Shown here: one piece after another, positions 1 to 10,413 of the stretch
Layout: each line of letters opens with the position of its first letter
Position numbering within the stretch: the first letter of the stretch is position 1
NCBI GenBank assembly: GCA_948470475.1
Contig: OX419337.1
Location: 39,310,616 to 39,374,615, forward strand
Origin: Galaxea fascicularis
Taxonomy: Eukaryota > Cnidaria > Anthozoa > Scleractinia > Euphylliidae
Length of the DNA stretch: 64,000 nucleotides
Reading direction: 5' to 3'
The notes under the pieces: model-generated
Seen by the model: the letters and a program-made list of their open reading frames with translations, nothing else
Databases searched by the model: none
What the model was told of the DNA's origin: nothing
Program-made: the position numbers and the translations under genes

Positions 1-167
1 TAAATTGTCATGTACCTTAAGAATATGTTGACAATAATAATTTAAAAAAAATCAACATTCAGCAGTTAGTCTAGGTTCAGCCTCAGAGTGAACCACAGTG
101 TACCTGCATGGACGTTATTTAACGTTAACATGCAGTCAAAACAGAAAAAAACATGCACCCTTCTTAC

Positions 168-1020
168 CAGTAAACTTTGCCATGTGAGGCTCAAGGTAAA
201 GTTTTGCCAGGTCTTCAGCAGTATTGACTTTGTAATCATATGAATTCACTCTTTTCTTGTACCGACCCCAGTTATTGTTGATGCTTCCATAATTCAACTT
301 GAATGGTCCATCATTAGGCAAGTGATGTGGAAAGACTTGATTGTCAATTCCATGCGTAGTCTTCAGGGTTGTGTAGTGTTTTGGAATCTCTTGACCAACA
401 AAATCTCGGAGGACTGGTAACAATAGTCTGTTTAAGCAAATGCCAATCACAACCCATCTTTTCTGGTTGTCTTTGAGGTCAAAACTGATGACTGACAGAA
501 AAAGTGGTAATTAAATTAAAAACTTTTTATTGGTCCATTTTACAGTCATCCTATGTATCTAAATAGTTAATGATCACATTTAACAAAAAATACTCCTTTC
601 ACTATTAACTTATTAACCAGGTCCTTGACCACAATCAGAACAGACCAGTGAGTTTGACCGGGTTAGTTTCTGTAAGTATGTGATGAAGTTTTTCCAGTGA
701 TTAGGTAATCATCCAATTATCAATGGAGCACTTTATTCAGCTGGACACGAGCACAGCAATTAAGCATTTATCTAGGCTGGGACTGAGTCCCAATGGAATG
801 CAATGCTCTGTGTTGCAGTACATGGTTTCTCTCAAATTCAACTTAAAATATTGTTCTCACATAGATGTAAAAGGAGAGATCAGGTTCATCATCTTTTGCT
901 GCACTTACCAGGTCCAGCAGCAGCTGAGGAAGAGGTGAGAACTGTGGGGGCAACAGGGCCGCCTGCTGGTATTGGGGACATAAAGTGAACCACTCTGTGC
1001 CCAGGTGGGCCTGTTGCCAT
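168..1020 (-). CDS. 5' coding exons of an uncharacterised gene (runs off left edge)
   Basis: Two exons can be joined. Exon A (909-1020) starts ATG in the good context ATCACCATGG, just after a splice acceptor (TTTTTCAG), and encodes a Pro/Ala/Gly-rich N terminus beginning MATGPPGHRVVHFMSPIP. It ends at a GTAAGTGC donor in phase 1. Exon B (168-491) follows an acceptor TTTTTCTGTCAG, restores frame and ends at GTAAGAAGG. Exon B encodes a compact basic/aromatic segment with LRDFVGQEIPKHY, FKLNYGSINNNW and LAKLYLEPHMAKFT. This pattern reminds me of an uncharacterised family expanded in cnidarian genomes, but no enzyme motif is visible and I do not assign a function. A 5' non-coding exon must lie to the right of 1033. 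Downstream exons are outside the window. Confidence 0.6.
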
Positions 1021-1097
1021 GGTGATCTGAAAAACAATACAAATGGTGAGCCAACAAGCTAGTCTTCACAGTGTCATAATATGTTGATAATTAGTAA

Positions 1098-1110
1098 CAA
1101 CAACAATAAC

Positions 1111-1139
<29 letters not shown>
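1098..1139. repeat. (AAT)n microsatellite
   Basis: About a dozen AAT/TAA units follow a short AAC-rich lead-in and end in AAATTCTAAAGC, the kind of tail often left by LINE or SINE insertions. It lies in the 5' part of the left-edge gene. Confidence 0.85.
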
Positions 1140-1141
<2 letters not shown>

Positions 1142-1178
1142 TCTAAAGCACTTTACCAACGACAAAAAGTGTCATTGT

Positions 1179-1179
<1 letters not shown>

Positions 1180-1210
<31 letters not shown>

Positions 1211-2163
1211 CACGGAAGATCATTGGAAATTCCAAGGGGGACGGGGGGTTAAAAGGCAGTAATTTCCGAGGGGTGGGGGGGTTTCGTGGGGAGCTACTTT
1301 TCCAAAGGGTCACGAACCATGTGCAAAACATTGAAAGCAACATACGATCGATCTGAAGCACAAAAACATACTTACGTACGTTGTTTTAAAACAAAAGTCA
1401 GTACTCCTGGCCATTGTGATGAAGTTCTTATTATTAGCTTCAATGTTTCTTTATTTCTTTGAGTTAGCTAGCGCTACAATCTCCCAAAGCTACTTTCTTC
1501 TTCAAAAGATTTAAAATGGTGGTCTCAACTGGAGTCTTGTCCCCAGACTTCCAGCTTTGAAGTACTTTCGTTCGACCTTCAGAAGGCCTGGCTACCTGGC
1601 TAGTACATCGTGACGACGTTCACGAAACCTACTGGGTTAACATGTGTGTTAGTGAAGTTGTCGGTCCTTAAGTAAGAATCAACCCGAAGAAACTGACAAA
1701 ATGTATAGACAAAGGAACCTTGTAAGTTTCTGTTTTATTTACTATTGTTTGCGAAGTTGTTTAAGCGAGTGAAACGTTCTTATTTGAGTTTGTACAAAAA
1801 CGCGAAACAGTCGACGTGCTACCCAAATGTTTGAGGTTATAATCTTATATAAAAAGAACACAAACATAATTGCAAAGTTGATGGCGAAGAAGCTAAAAGT
1901 TAAGCTGGATAATAAACTTTACAAAGCGTTATATTTTTGTTAAAGTTAACCTTAATGTTTACACTGTTGTAATAAAATTCTATCATATTTACGTAACTAA
2001 GTTGGTATTCACTTTCTTTTTTATTAGTACAAAACTTCTGGAAATTCTGGAGGGGAGGGGGGGTCATCAAGGACTCCCCTGGAACGGAAAATCCTGGGGG
2101 GAGGGTGGTGCAAATAAAAAAAGTCTTCCGTTGGGGGGGTATGGATATTTTCTGGAACCACAC
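1180..2163. repeat. Inverted pair of C-rich dispersed repeats
   Basis: TGTGGTTCCAGAAAATATCC followed by a run of C and CACGGAAG starts near 1180. The same sequence appears reverse-complemented and ends near 2163. Both copies continue inward into G-run-rich DNA (1200-1300, 2045-2140). The 700 bp between them looks like ordinary host sequence, so I favour two opposite copies of one repeat over a single 1-kb element. No clear target duplication is seen. Confidence 0.6.
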
Positions 2164-2468
2164 CTTCAGTTTAAAAGATAACTTTTAAGAGAGAAAGCTA
2201 ATGATCACCATGTGATTTCAGGTTTGATGGTGGGACTAATGTACCAGGAACTTTGCTGTTGACCTCAGATGCTGACTTGGAATTATGTAGTTATGATACA
2301 GATCATGGATATAACACAGAGCCAAATTATTTAAAGAGCCTTACAAGTCATTAACAGTACTTAAAAACAATTTGATGCTCAATGGAGAGCCAGCGGAGTT
2401 ATAAGTAACAGCATGATGTGATCAAACTTGTGCCCACATAAAACTAAATAAGTGATCTGAACAGTTCT
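1340..2468. other. Non-coding stretch, 5' region of left gene
   Basis: No convincing coding exon on either strand. The part near 1500-1720 is less AT-rich and could hold the 5' UTR or promoter of the left-edge minus-strand gene. No TATA box is convincing. Confidence 0.4.
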
Positions 2469-2587
2469 CAGGGCTCGAGACTAATCATAGCCAGCTGGCC
2501 ACAGACTAGAAAAATTCCATATTGGCTAGTAGGTTTCGCATTTCACTAGCCATTTTGGCCAGTGAAAATGTTAGCACAAACCATGTG

Positions 2588-2624
<37 letters not shown>

Positions 2625-2633
2625 TGAGCCCTG
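2469..2633. mobile_element. Small foldback (MITE-like) element
   Basis: Starts CAGGGCTCGAGACTAA and ends with its near-perfect reverse complement TTAGTCTTGAGCCCTG (one mismatch). The interior is itself partly self-complementary, with TGGCTAGT and ACTAGCCA repeats. The length of 165 bp and lack of coding capacity fit a non-autonomous foldback element. Confidence 0.65.
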
Positions 2634-2984
2634 GTTCTGTACCATCTCTAATCTGTGAAGAAGGCCTAGGCAAGTCCAAATAATAAAGAATTACATATAT
2701 TATCCAACCTTCTGACTAACAAAAGGTAGAAACAAAATCAGGCTGGTGAACATGTTAAATCTGGTAAGTTTAATTACAGTACCAAAAGCAAAATCTTATA
2801 AGCAATTTATATAATAACACTAAAAGCAGCTGTTTTTGATTAACATATGCTGTGCTTATAGTTATTCATACAGAATTATCATTTACATTGCCTTACGTTT
2901 TAATACAATAATAATATTTATTCATACCACGCAAATTCAAAATTAAGTTATGGCCTTACAATTCTAAATCCTTTACAATTCTCA

Positions 2985-3260
2985 AATCAAATTTTTAAAT
3001 CTTTACAATAATATTCTCACATCACATCAAATCAAATCAAATGTTGGTTTTTGCAGAGAGGGGAAAACCGGAGTACCGGGCGAAAAACCTCAAATATGCC
3101 TTACAATAATGTTCTAAATCCTTCACAATTCTCACATCAAATTTTTAAATCTTTACAATAATATTCTCACATCAAATCAAATCAAATGTTGGTTTTTACA
3201 GAGAGGGGAAAACCAGAGTACCCAGAGAAAAACCTCTTGGAGTAGAGTAGAGAACCAACA
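2985..3260 (-). repeat. SINE 3'-tail fragments in a ~150-bp tandem duplication
   Basis: Two copies of a segment (CAAATTTTTAAATCTTTAC ... AAATCAAATGTTGG ... AGAGAGGGGAAAACC) are offset by about 150 bp. Each ends in the 3' part of the tRNA-derived SINE seen complete at 23690-23866, with ATTTG-type tail repeats read on the minus strand. The second copy extends further, to CCAACAAACTC. Confidence 0.6.
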
Positions 3261-3975
3261 AACTCAATCTTACATTTTGAGGTAGACGTAATTCCAAAGA
3301 ACAGCAACAATGTTAAACCATTAATAAGTACTGTAGACAAGTATGGCATCTCTTGTTCATTAATTTTGCAAAATGAGTATGAGTAGGAGTATGAAGTTGC
3401 ACCTGTTTTACAACTTTTAAACTAATAAATTCTAAACTATTAAGTTATTTCATGAGATGTGTTATACTGAAAAGTACCCTAAAAACTTGTAACATATTTT
3501 CTCTCTTTAGGGTGGTAAAGGGTATTCCTGTGACCTGTGATTGGGCCTTTTTTCCCTGTGAAATGTGAAATGGCTTATTATTTTCCTTGTAAATCATGAT
3601 TTGCATAGTAGCTGTGACATGTTATTTTGTAAAAAGATTAGGTTTGGAATCTCTCTTTTCTACTCCCTTCCTCCCCTCCCAACTTCCCAATTCCTAAATT
3701 CCTAGAAGGCACCTCTGACAATAGTGAAATGACATGCATTCTGTATTGTGATTTGGCGGCAACAGCATAATTATTATGAACCTATGCAGCTGCTTAATGT
3801 TAATCCTCAACCAAATTTGTCATGGGGGACAACTCAAACAAAGGTAACTTTAAGTTAGAAGATCCTCCAGGCTTCATTGTTTCATGAGATTCACATGAAA
3901 CCATGAAGCTAGTTCACATCTGATTTGATTTTCTATATGTTGTGATCTTCCTTCCTACTAACTATGCTATAGACT

Positions 3976-5570
3976 ATGGCGCTTATTTACGGACAAAATT
4001 GTACGTGTGCATTTATCAAATTTCTGTTCGATTTCATCATTGTTATGAGTAATATATCAAATTTTAAAGATGTATAAATCAATTTTGTGTGCGGTAAATC
4101 GAAGTTGTGCAACATTTAGCGATTTTGTACTCAGATTATACAGGTCATTCATGCGTGACAACTACAACTAAAAGATACTGATAAAACTAAAAGATGAGGA
4201 AGCGGAAATGATTTGTGAAACCGGAAGTCAGTTGATCATACGTTTGGAACTCCAAAAACCTGCTTGTATACTTCCATTCACTGAAAACTAAATTATATAT
4301 TCTATAAGAGACATAGGACTAAAAAGATAAATCACAACTACAGCTAAAAGGCGAGGAACAAGAAAGCAAATTTCTACGATCTTTAACCGGAAATGAAAAA
4401 TACAATTCACAATACATAACAACACATCGTCATACTTTGTAGGAGAGGTGACGACGAAAATAGTTTTCCTTATTTTCAAAACTTACCATAAAGCGTTAGG
4501 GCAAGGAACACTGTATACTCTACGAATTATCTACTGTGCTGCTCTTAAAGTGTTCAGAACAGGATCCACTCTCCGTATAGAATCTTGAATACGACGGCGC
4601 TGTATTCGTAAGCCTCTGTGCCTTAAGGCCCCTTCGACCAGGCGTTGACCAGCGCTCGGAGATCCCAAGAATTCTCCCGACGTCAGCCCAACGAAAACCG
4701 GCCGCATTGTGCAAGGTTTCAAGCTGTTCCTGTAACACTTGCAGCCTTGGTCTGCAAACTAACCCACTTCTCGTCACAGCGAAAAGACGCTGGTTACATT
4801 GTCACAATGGTGGAGTATTACGTTTAAAGTCTTTCACAATTCTTTCAAAATCCCTTGTAAGGTTGTTTATAATAGAGACAATTTCATTCAGATCCGATAT
4901 TAACACATCCTGAGAGTTCAAATACAAAGAGTTCTTCATTTTCTCATAAGCGGCGCTAAAAAATTCTGCGGAGTCATAAGATGCAGTGTTCCTTTGGCCT
5001 TGGGCACTTTCGAGTAGCCTACCAAGAGAAACAAAAAATCCGTCGAGGTTGGGAAGCCAAATCCGTGCGCCTTGCATGCTGCTATAAACAATCCAGCAGG
5101 TCCGTCATTTGCATTCTGAGTCATACGGCAATCAGGTTGTGGTCATTCTATTTCCGTTTCCTCTGCTTTTTGGTTATGGTAATCTGTCAGAAATGACTTA
5201 GCTGTAGTCGTGATTTATCTTTTTAGCCCTATGTCTCTTATAGAATATATAATTTAGTTTTCAGTGAATGGAAGTATACAAGCAGGTTTTTGGAGTTCCA
5301 AACGTATGATCAACTGACTTCCGGTTTCACAAATCATTTCCGCTTCCTCATCTTTTAGTTTTATCAGTATCTTTTAGTTGTAGTTGTCATGCATGAATGA
5401 CCTGTATAATCTGAGTACAAAATCGCTAAATGTTGCACAACTTCGATTTATCGCACACAAAATTGATTTATACATCTTTAAAATTTGATATATTACTCAT
5501 AACAATGATGAAATCGAACAGAAATTTGATAAATGCACACGTACAATTTTGTCCGTAAATAAGCGCCATA
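3976..5570. mobile_element. DNA transposon derivative with ~370-bp TIRs
   Basis: The left end (ATGGCGCTTATTTACGGAC) is repeated inverted at the right end (GTCCGTAAATAAGCGCCAT). Near-identity continues about 370 bp inward on each side, to 4347 and from 5202. ATAGACT flanks both sides (3969-3975 and 5571-5577), which suggests a 7-8 bp target duplication; a TA duplication is also possible. The 0.85-kb interior keeps broken pieces of a transposase N terminus on the minus strand (separate entry) and no catalytic domain. The element is therefore a non-autonomous internal-deletion copy. Superfamily is uncertain. Confidence 0.75.
4520..5124 (-). pseudogene. Transposase N-terminal remnant (integrase-type transposon)
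   Basis: Minus-strand frames give a helical leader (MKNSLYLNSQDVLISDLNEI region), then RPRLQVLQEQLETLHNAAGF and RWADVGRILGISER, a helix-turn-helix-like segment. A frame change leads into VEGALRHRGLRIQRRRIQDS and IRRVDPVLNTLRAAQ. I recall this order from an uncharacterised cnidarian/fish family in which this DNA-binding region precedes an integrase-like DDE domain. Here the sequence ends before any DDE motif and is split between frames, so it is not functional. Confidence 0.5.
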
Positions 5571-5587
5571 ATAGACTGTGATCTATA

Positions 5588-5774
5588 CAGGCCCGTAGGG
5601 TGGATTCTGTTGAGGGGGGTTCTTTTATGTTTTGGGAGGTATTTTTTAGCGCCAGAGGCGCGAGCCTCTAGGGGGGTCTGATTTTTTTATCTTTTCAACT
5701 CCCAAAAAATGCCGACTTCAAAAATTTTAGGGGGTTTGTTCGAACCCCTCGAACCCCCCCACCCTACGGGCCTG
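5588..5774. mobile_element. Foldback MITE with CTATA target duplication
   Basis: Begins CAGGCCCGTAGGGTGG and ends with the exact reverse complement CCACCCTACGGGCCTG. CTATA flanks both sides (5583-5587 and 5775-5779). 187 bp, C/G-homopolymer-rich, no coding capacity. Confidence 0.85.
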
Positions 5775-5857
5775 CTATAGTTATGCCCCCCACCCTACCA
5801 TTTCCTCTCCAGCTCCTACTTCCTCTAAACAACAACAACAAAACACACGCTTTACAG

Positions 5858-6045
5858 CCTTTCCCGTAAAACCGTGAACACCAGAATAAAATTGTGGAAT
5901 GTTTATTGTTTCGTGACCAATCAGTCAAGCAACATGAAACCACAACCTAATTACCGTTACGTTTTCTCAGGCGTGATTGGCTTTTTACTTGAAACACAAT
6001 AACATTCCATAGATATTTCAGGTGTTTACGGTTTTATGGGAAAGA
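5858..6045. mobile_element. Foldback MITE-like element
   Basis: CTTTCCCGTAAAACCGTGAA near 5858 pairs with the inverted GTTTACGGTTTTATGGGAAAG ending near 6045, with few mismatches. The inner parts (TGGAATGTT / AACATTCC) also pair. No ORF and no clear target duplication. Confidence 0.6.
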
Positions 6046-7565
6046 CTCTAATATATATGACACGCATACTCTAGAACAGATTAACTTACTGCGCGATGAG
6101 AAATGATGCCACTTATCAGTTCCTTTTTATTTATTTGTAACATTCCGAATATTGATCCGAGTATTCCGAATTCCAGTTTCCGAATTCCATCATTCCGGCT
6201 TTCCCACGCTACCAACAAATTTTAGAAATCAAAAGTTTTATTTGAGAAATCAAACGCCATAAATTTTGGAAATCAAAAGTGTCACTTGAGAAATCAAACG
6301 CGACAAATTCAAAATCAAAATGACACAATAAAAACCAAATTAAATGTTATTTGTGATACTCCTCGAACATCGTCATGCCCCGTAACATGTCTGCAATTTT
6401 CGTTATCATAATTTTACGAATTTTTACTTTCCCTTGGGAATTAGCTTATGTTTTGTGCTAATCCATGTATTGGACCGGTCTCCGCGAAGGAAATCAAAGA
6501 ATAAATGATCTATACCTGAAAAAAATACCAACACGACGCGTACAGTGCATGCAACAATAAAAGTGAAACTAACCTGCTGGAATTGTAAATTGTGACTCCT
6601 TAGATATTTAGCTTCAATTCGTGTTTCCTGATGTATAGCTGGGTTAAGTCAGAATGATCGAACGTGTTTTCTACAGGAGCATTTCAGAAAATATAACAGC
6701 AAAAAACAACAACGTAAAAAGGTAATTACGCAGCAATGAACGAGAACTCATTCCAGGAAAAACAGAGATTGGCAGTTTCTGAGAAGAATGGCGGAAGTTA
6801 ATAATTGCATCATAAAACACAGGACACCCAAGCTGAAAAATTGTTTAACACTATCCCAGACACCCCATTCAGCCACTCGACAATGCGACAACGTTGCTCT
6901 TAATTTCCGTTCATCAGTTGCACTTCGTGGTCATGCAGTGCTAACAGTTCTGATATATATGAAATAACTATTGTGAGTGTTAAATTTCCATAGTGCACTA
7001 AGCACCATGAGGCCCTCTAAGGGGTAAAGCGACGTGGCTCCCAAAGCAGGCGATGATCTTCTCCCAAAACACCAACAATTGACAAAATTTGGCAGAAAAA
7101 GCGTGGCAGTTGCCACAGAGCAATTTACTTTTAATTACTCGGGCTTCCAAAGGAAGGCCCGAGTCTAAAAATGTCGTCCGTTCTTTTTCTTCTTCTTATC
7201 CTTCTCCTTCTTCTTCGTCGTCGTCGTCTTTGTTTGCCACAAAGCTCACTTCTGGCAAATTTACGCAGGCGCGAAAAATTTTCATCACGAGGGATAGCAT
7301 CACGTATCACAACTACAGGGGGAGGAGCTCCTGACAACTAGAAAGCCGCCATGTTGGATTTGTAAGAAGCTCAGAAGCCACGTCCCCAACCTCGTCCCCA
7401 GGGTCTTCTCGAGATCCAAAATGGCGCAACGGAGAAGACCGTGGCAAACAGTGACTTAAAACGATCACTGATTGGTGCAATTCTAAAATGAATTTTTATT
7501 TGTTTGGATTTACTGAGGCAACATAACAGAATTAAACGTCCAAAATAATCAGAAGTAATGCTTAT
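6046..7565. other. Intergenic, no gene recognised
   Basis: Contains a two-copy ~46-bp tandem repeat of GAAATCAAA-type sequence (6170-6310), a short perfect hairpin ACTCGGGCTTCC/GGAAGGCCCGAGT near 7138, and a CTT/CGT-rich tract (7180-7240) that creates a low-complexity Arg/Ser frame. No splice-bounded coding exon was found. Confidence 0.5.
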
Positions 7566-7873
7566 AGACCCTTCTCCAAAATGGCGGCAATGGATTGGAA
7601 TGAACTAAAATTGAACTGACTAAAAAACTGATTCCAGAAATAAGAAGAGCACCTTTAGTAACCCTGTAACGTTTCAGTATATCAGGTGTTATATCAGCTG
7701 AGAGAATGTAAGTTGAAATTTGGCAAATTTACAGTCGTTTGTATGACTGGGGGTATGGCGTATACCTCCAGTCATACAAACGTCTGTAAATTTTTCATTT
7801 TTCAACTTACATTTTCTCAGCTGATATTACACCTGATAGTTGAATTTTTGGCCGCCATATTGGAGAAGGGTCT
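7566..7873. mobile_element. Nested foldback element
   Basis: The outer arms AGACCCTTCTCC..ATGGCGGC (from 7566) and GCCGCCAT..GGAGAAGGGTCT (to 7873) are inverted with one mismatch. Inside, 7680-7838 is a second long near-perfect hairpin with arms TATCAGGTGT / ACACCTGATA and a centre of GACTGGGGGTATGGCG..CCTCCAGTC. No coding capacity. Confidence 0.7.
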
Positions 7874-9225
7874 ATTGGGAGGGTTTAAAGACGCCCGAGG
7901 CGATTATTCTCCTCAGCTCAACGCTTGGCAGGACAGCAGCGCTTCCACGTGAGAAATGGGTGGTGCGCTGACAGGAAATTCGGTAACAGTTCGCCAGTAT
8001 CGTGCTGCAACTTACACTACGTTGTTCTGTTTCTGTTTACGTGGAATATTAACCAGTCTGCAGAATATAGCAGAATTCGACGAGATTTCGCACGGGCAAA
8101 TCCAGTTTTAGCCGCGTGCACCGCGTGCAATACCACGAGAAGTCCGGAACTCGGTTGGTATCTGCCTCTCAATAAGCCCGGTCCCCACTTGCAACGCAAG
8201 CATAAGCATAAGCACAAGTATACAACGCTTACGCTTATGCTTAAGCCAACCATGTCCTCCTTGTAATGTCTAAAGACTGTTTAAAGAGTTGTTTTAATCA
8301 TCTAGAAAAATTTGATCTGTTCGGATTTCTTAGCTGAAAATTGAAGTGCCCGAAAATTTTAGGGAATGAAATCTTCATTTCAGAATTTGCTAGCTGAACG
8401 TTACCTTCGAAGAATGTCTCTGCAAACTATTTGTTTACCCGAAAATGCTAGGCGACCTTTTTAAGAACCAAAACTTGCAAAAATATCCCTTCCGAAAATC
8501 TAAGGGACTATATTCCCCTGGATTTCCCTGGTTGCGAATCTTTTAGGTGATGTTTTAGTTAAGAAATCAGTAGCTTTTGGCATTGCATTATTTTGTATTC
8601 TAAATAGTTCTAGAAGCGAACGGTGAGGAAAAGTGAAACTCACGTGCGTACACCAAAGATATCTCTAGCAACTGTTTATTTCCCATCCTCTTACATCACG
8701 TGACCAACACTAACCAGAATGCCACACCTTATCCGAAAGTCTTAGAACGAGTGGACGTTGAGATAAAGCGACCAATTTTGACCAGGCAACAAAAATCCAT
8801 TGTTCTTTTGGGGTACATTCAACACGAAGTTCCAAAGATTAAGAAGCGACGAAATAAGCAGACAGCAATCGGCTACAGAACGGAATGTAAAGAAGACAAA
8901 AGGCGAGGCGCTGTGGTATGAGAATTTGGTACAGAGTATGGAAGTGGCACAGGACAGGAATATGTTATACAGTTATACAAGCGCATTCTCGTCCCTACAG
9001 CCCTTTTCGCTTCTCTTAGCCGGTTCTTGCCTCTCTCTCTTTATTGTTCTGCTAGCCAATCAATACACGGGGGAAGCGGGAAGGTGACCATGTGACCTGT
9101 AATAGTTCCAGGTTCCAATCGCTTTCAACGTTATGGCTAGTTATTAATGATTTGAAATTTTCTCGTGTTTCAAGAAGTTTTGCTGTGTTCTAGTTTGCCG
9201 TTGTGAACCAGAAAATTGTGTTGTG

Positions 9226-9333
9226 TTATGAAAAAGATTGTTATATTCTGGAAAAGATTGTTGTGTTCTGAAAAAGATTGTTGTATACTGCGAAAGGTTG
9301 CTGTGTTCTGAAAAAGATTGTTGTGTTTCAGAA
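9226..9333. repeat. ~21-bp minisatellite
   Basis: About five imperfect copies of GAAAAAGATTGTTGTGTTCT in tandem, with variants in the last six bases. Confidence 0.8.
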
Positions 9334-9427
9334 AGCAAATCGAGTTGTGTTTTGCCCCTGTGGACCACCGTACTTCGCTCGCTGTTCATATGGTTTAAAA
9401 AAGTATTGATAAAACTCTTAAACTTCG

Positions 9428-9454
9428 ACAACAACAACAACAACAACAACAACA
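9428..9454. repeat. (CAA)n microsatellite
   Basis: Nine uninterrupted ACA/CAA units. Confidence 0.9.
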
Positions 9455-10123
9455 CCTTTATTCGCCCTGTCCTCAACTACGTACATACACAATAGAAAGA
9501 GGGACAAGTCTTCGCTTTCCGCCTTTTTTATTTTGTCTAAGCACATAACGCTGATGTAGACTGCCAGTATCATTTCCACAAAACGCACAGCAAAGCACAG
9601 AAAGTCGACGTGAAATAAAAAGTCACGCTTTGAGGGTAGTAACTTAAATTTTCTAACCTGTAAACATCAATAACTACAGTGCCAAGCTCAAAGAAAGTTG
9701 CAGATTCAAGTCTGTACTTACTTGATAACTTCAATGTTGTTGTTCCAGTTTCTGACTGGTTTACGCAGCGTAGCGTAACCAAACCGAGCGAGACCAGTTT
9801 CACGAAGTGGTGTTACACGGTGAAACTTTTCAGTGTTCTTATCACCACTGCGATCGTTGTGACCGTTGCAGAAGTAGCAAGCGGTTCTACTTTTCGTGAA
9901 ACTTATCTCGCAACGGCAGTTCGAAAAAGTTTCACGAAACCGCAGCAGCGGCAAAAATCACGGTCTCTATCAAGGAGAAACTGAGCAGTGGCAGATCCGT
10001 TCAAATCCAGCATGAGGTAAATGAATACTTGCTCGCTGTAAGCTACCATGCAAATTGGAAAATTCAAGATGCTACCAATTTCCAAATTATCAAAGCAAAA
10101 CAGTCTCTGTGGACCAGCGCCAG

Positions 10124-10374
10124 TGTACCGAAACTGTACGCGGTACACTCTCACTCACGATTGATTCCACTGATTCCACACCACTCATATGTTCCTTTTT
10201 ACCTCTTTAATGTCGATGTCCACTCCTCGATCCTTTTCTATCCGATTTTACATTGTGCAATGATCAAAAAACAACTCTCTCCGATTACAACTGTCAATCA
10301 AAATAAATCACTAAATATCGCAATCGTCACGAAATGTCTCTTTCGGTCAATATTGTAACTCTAGTTTCCGGTCA
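10124..10374 (-). repeat. 3' LTR of BEL/Pao element
   Basis: 251 bp with TG..CA ends, apparently identical to the copy at 15735-15985. Preceded on the left by the TSD GCCAG. Confidence 0.95.
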
Positions 10375-10413
10375 CGCTCCCCTAAAAATTAACCTTTCTT
10401 AATTTTTACTCTC

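Larger units (their letters stand above)
7874..10123. other. Intergenic, left flank of BEL element
   Basis: No confident exon. It holds a self-complementary AAGCATAAGC / GCTTATGCTT cluster (8195-8245), a minisatellite (9226-9333), a CAA microsatellite (9428-9454), and GTTTCACG-rich partly inverted DNA (9770-9950). A splice-flanked mini-frame on the minus strand near 9610-9720 was not strong enough to call. Confidence 0.45.

Noticed and set aside
1180..2163. Single 1-kb transposon with inverted ends
   Set aside because: No target duplication, and the interior looks like host 5' region; two separate inverted repeats explain it better.
7131..7337. Arg-rich frame resembling a basic peptide
   Set aside because: Produced by a CTT/CGT simple repeat; no conserved motif.
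9609..9720. Minus-strand mini-exon with acceptor and donor-like borders (FFELGTVVIDVY)
   Set aside because: Too short, no partner exon found in frame nearby, cannot be tied to a family.
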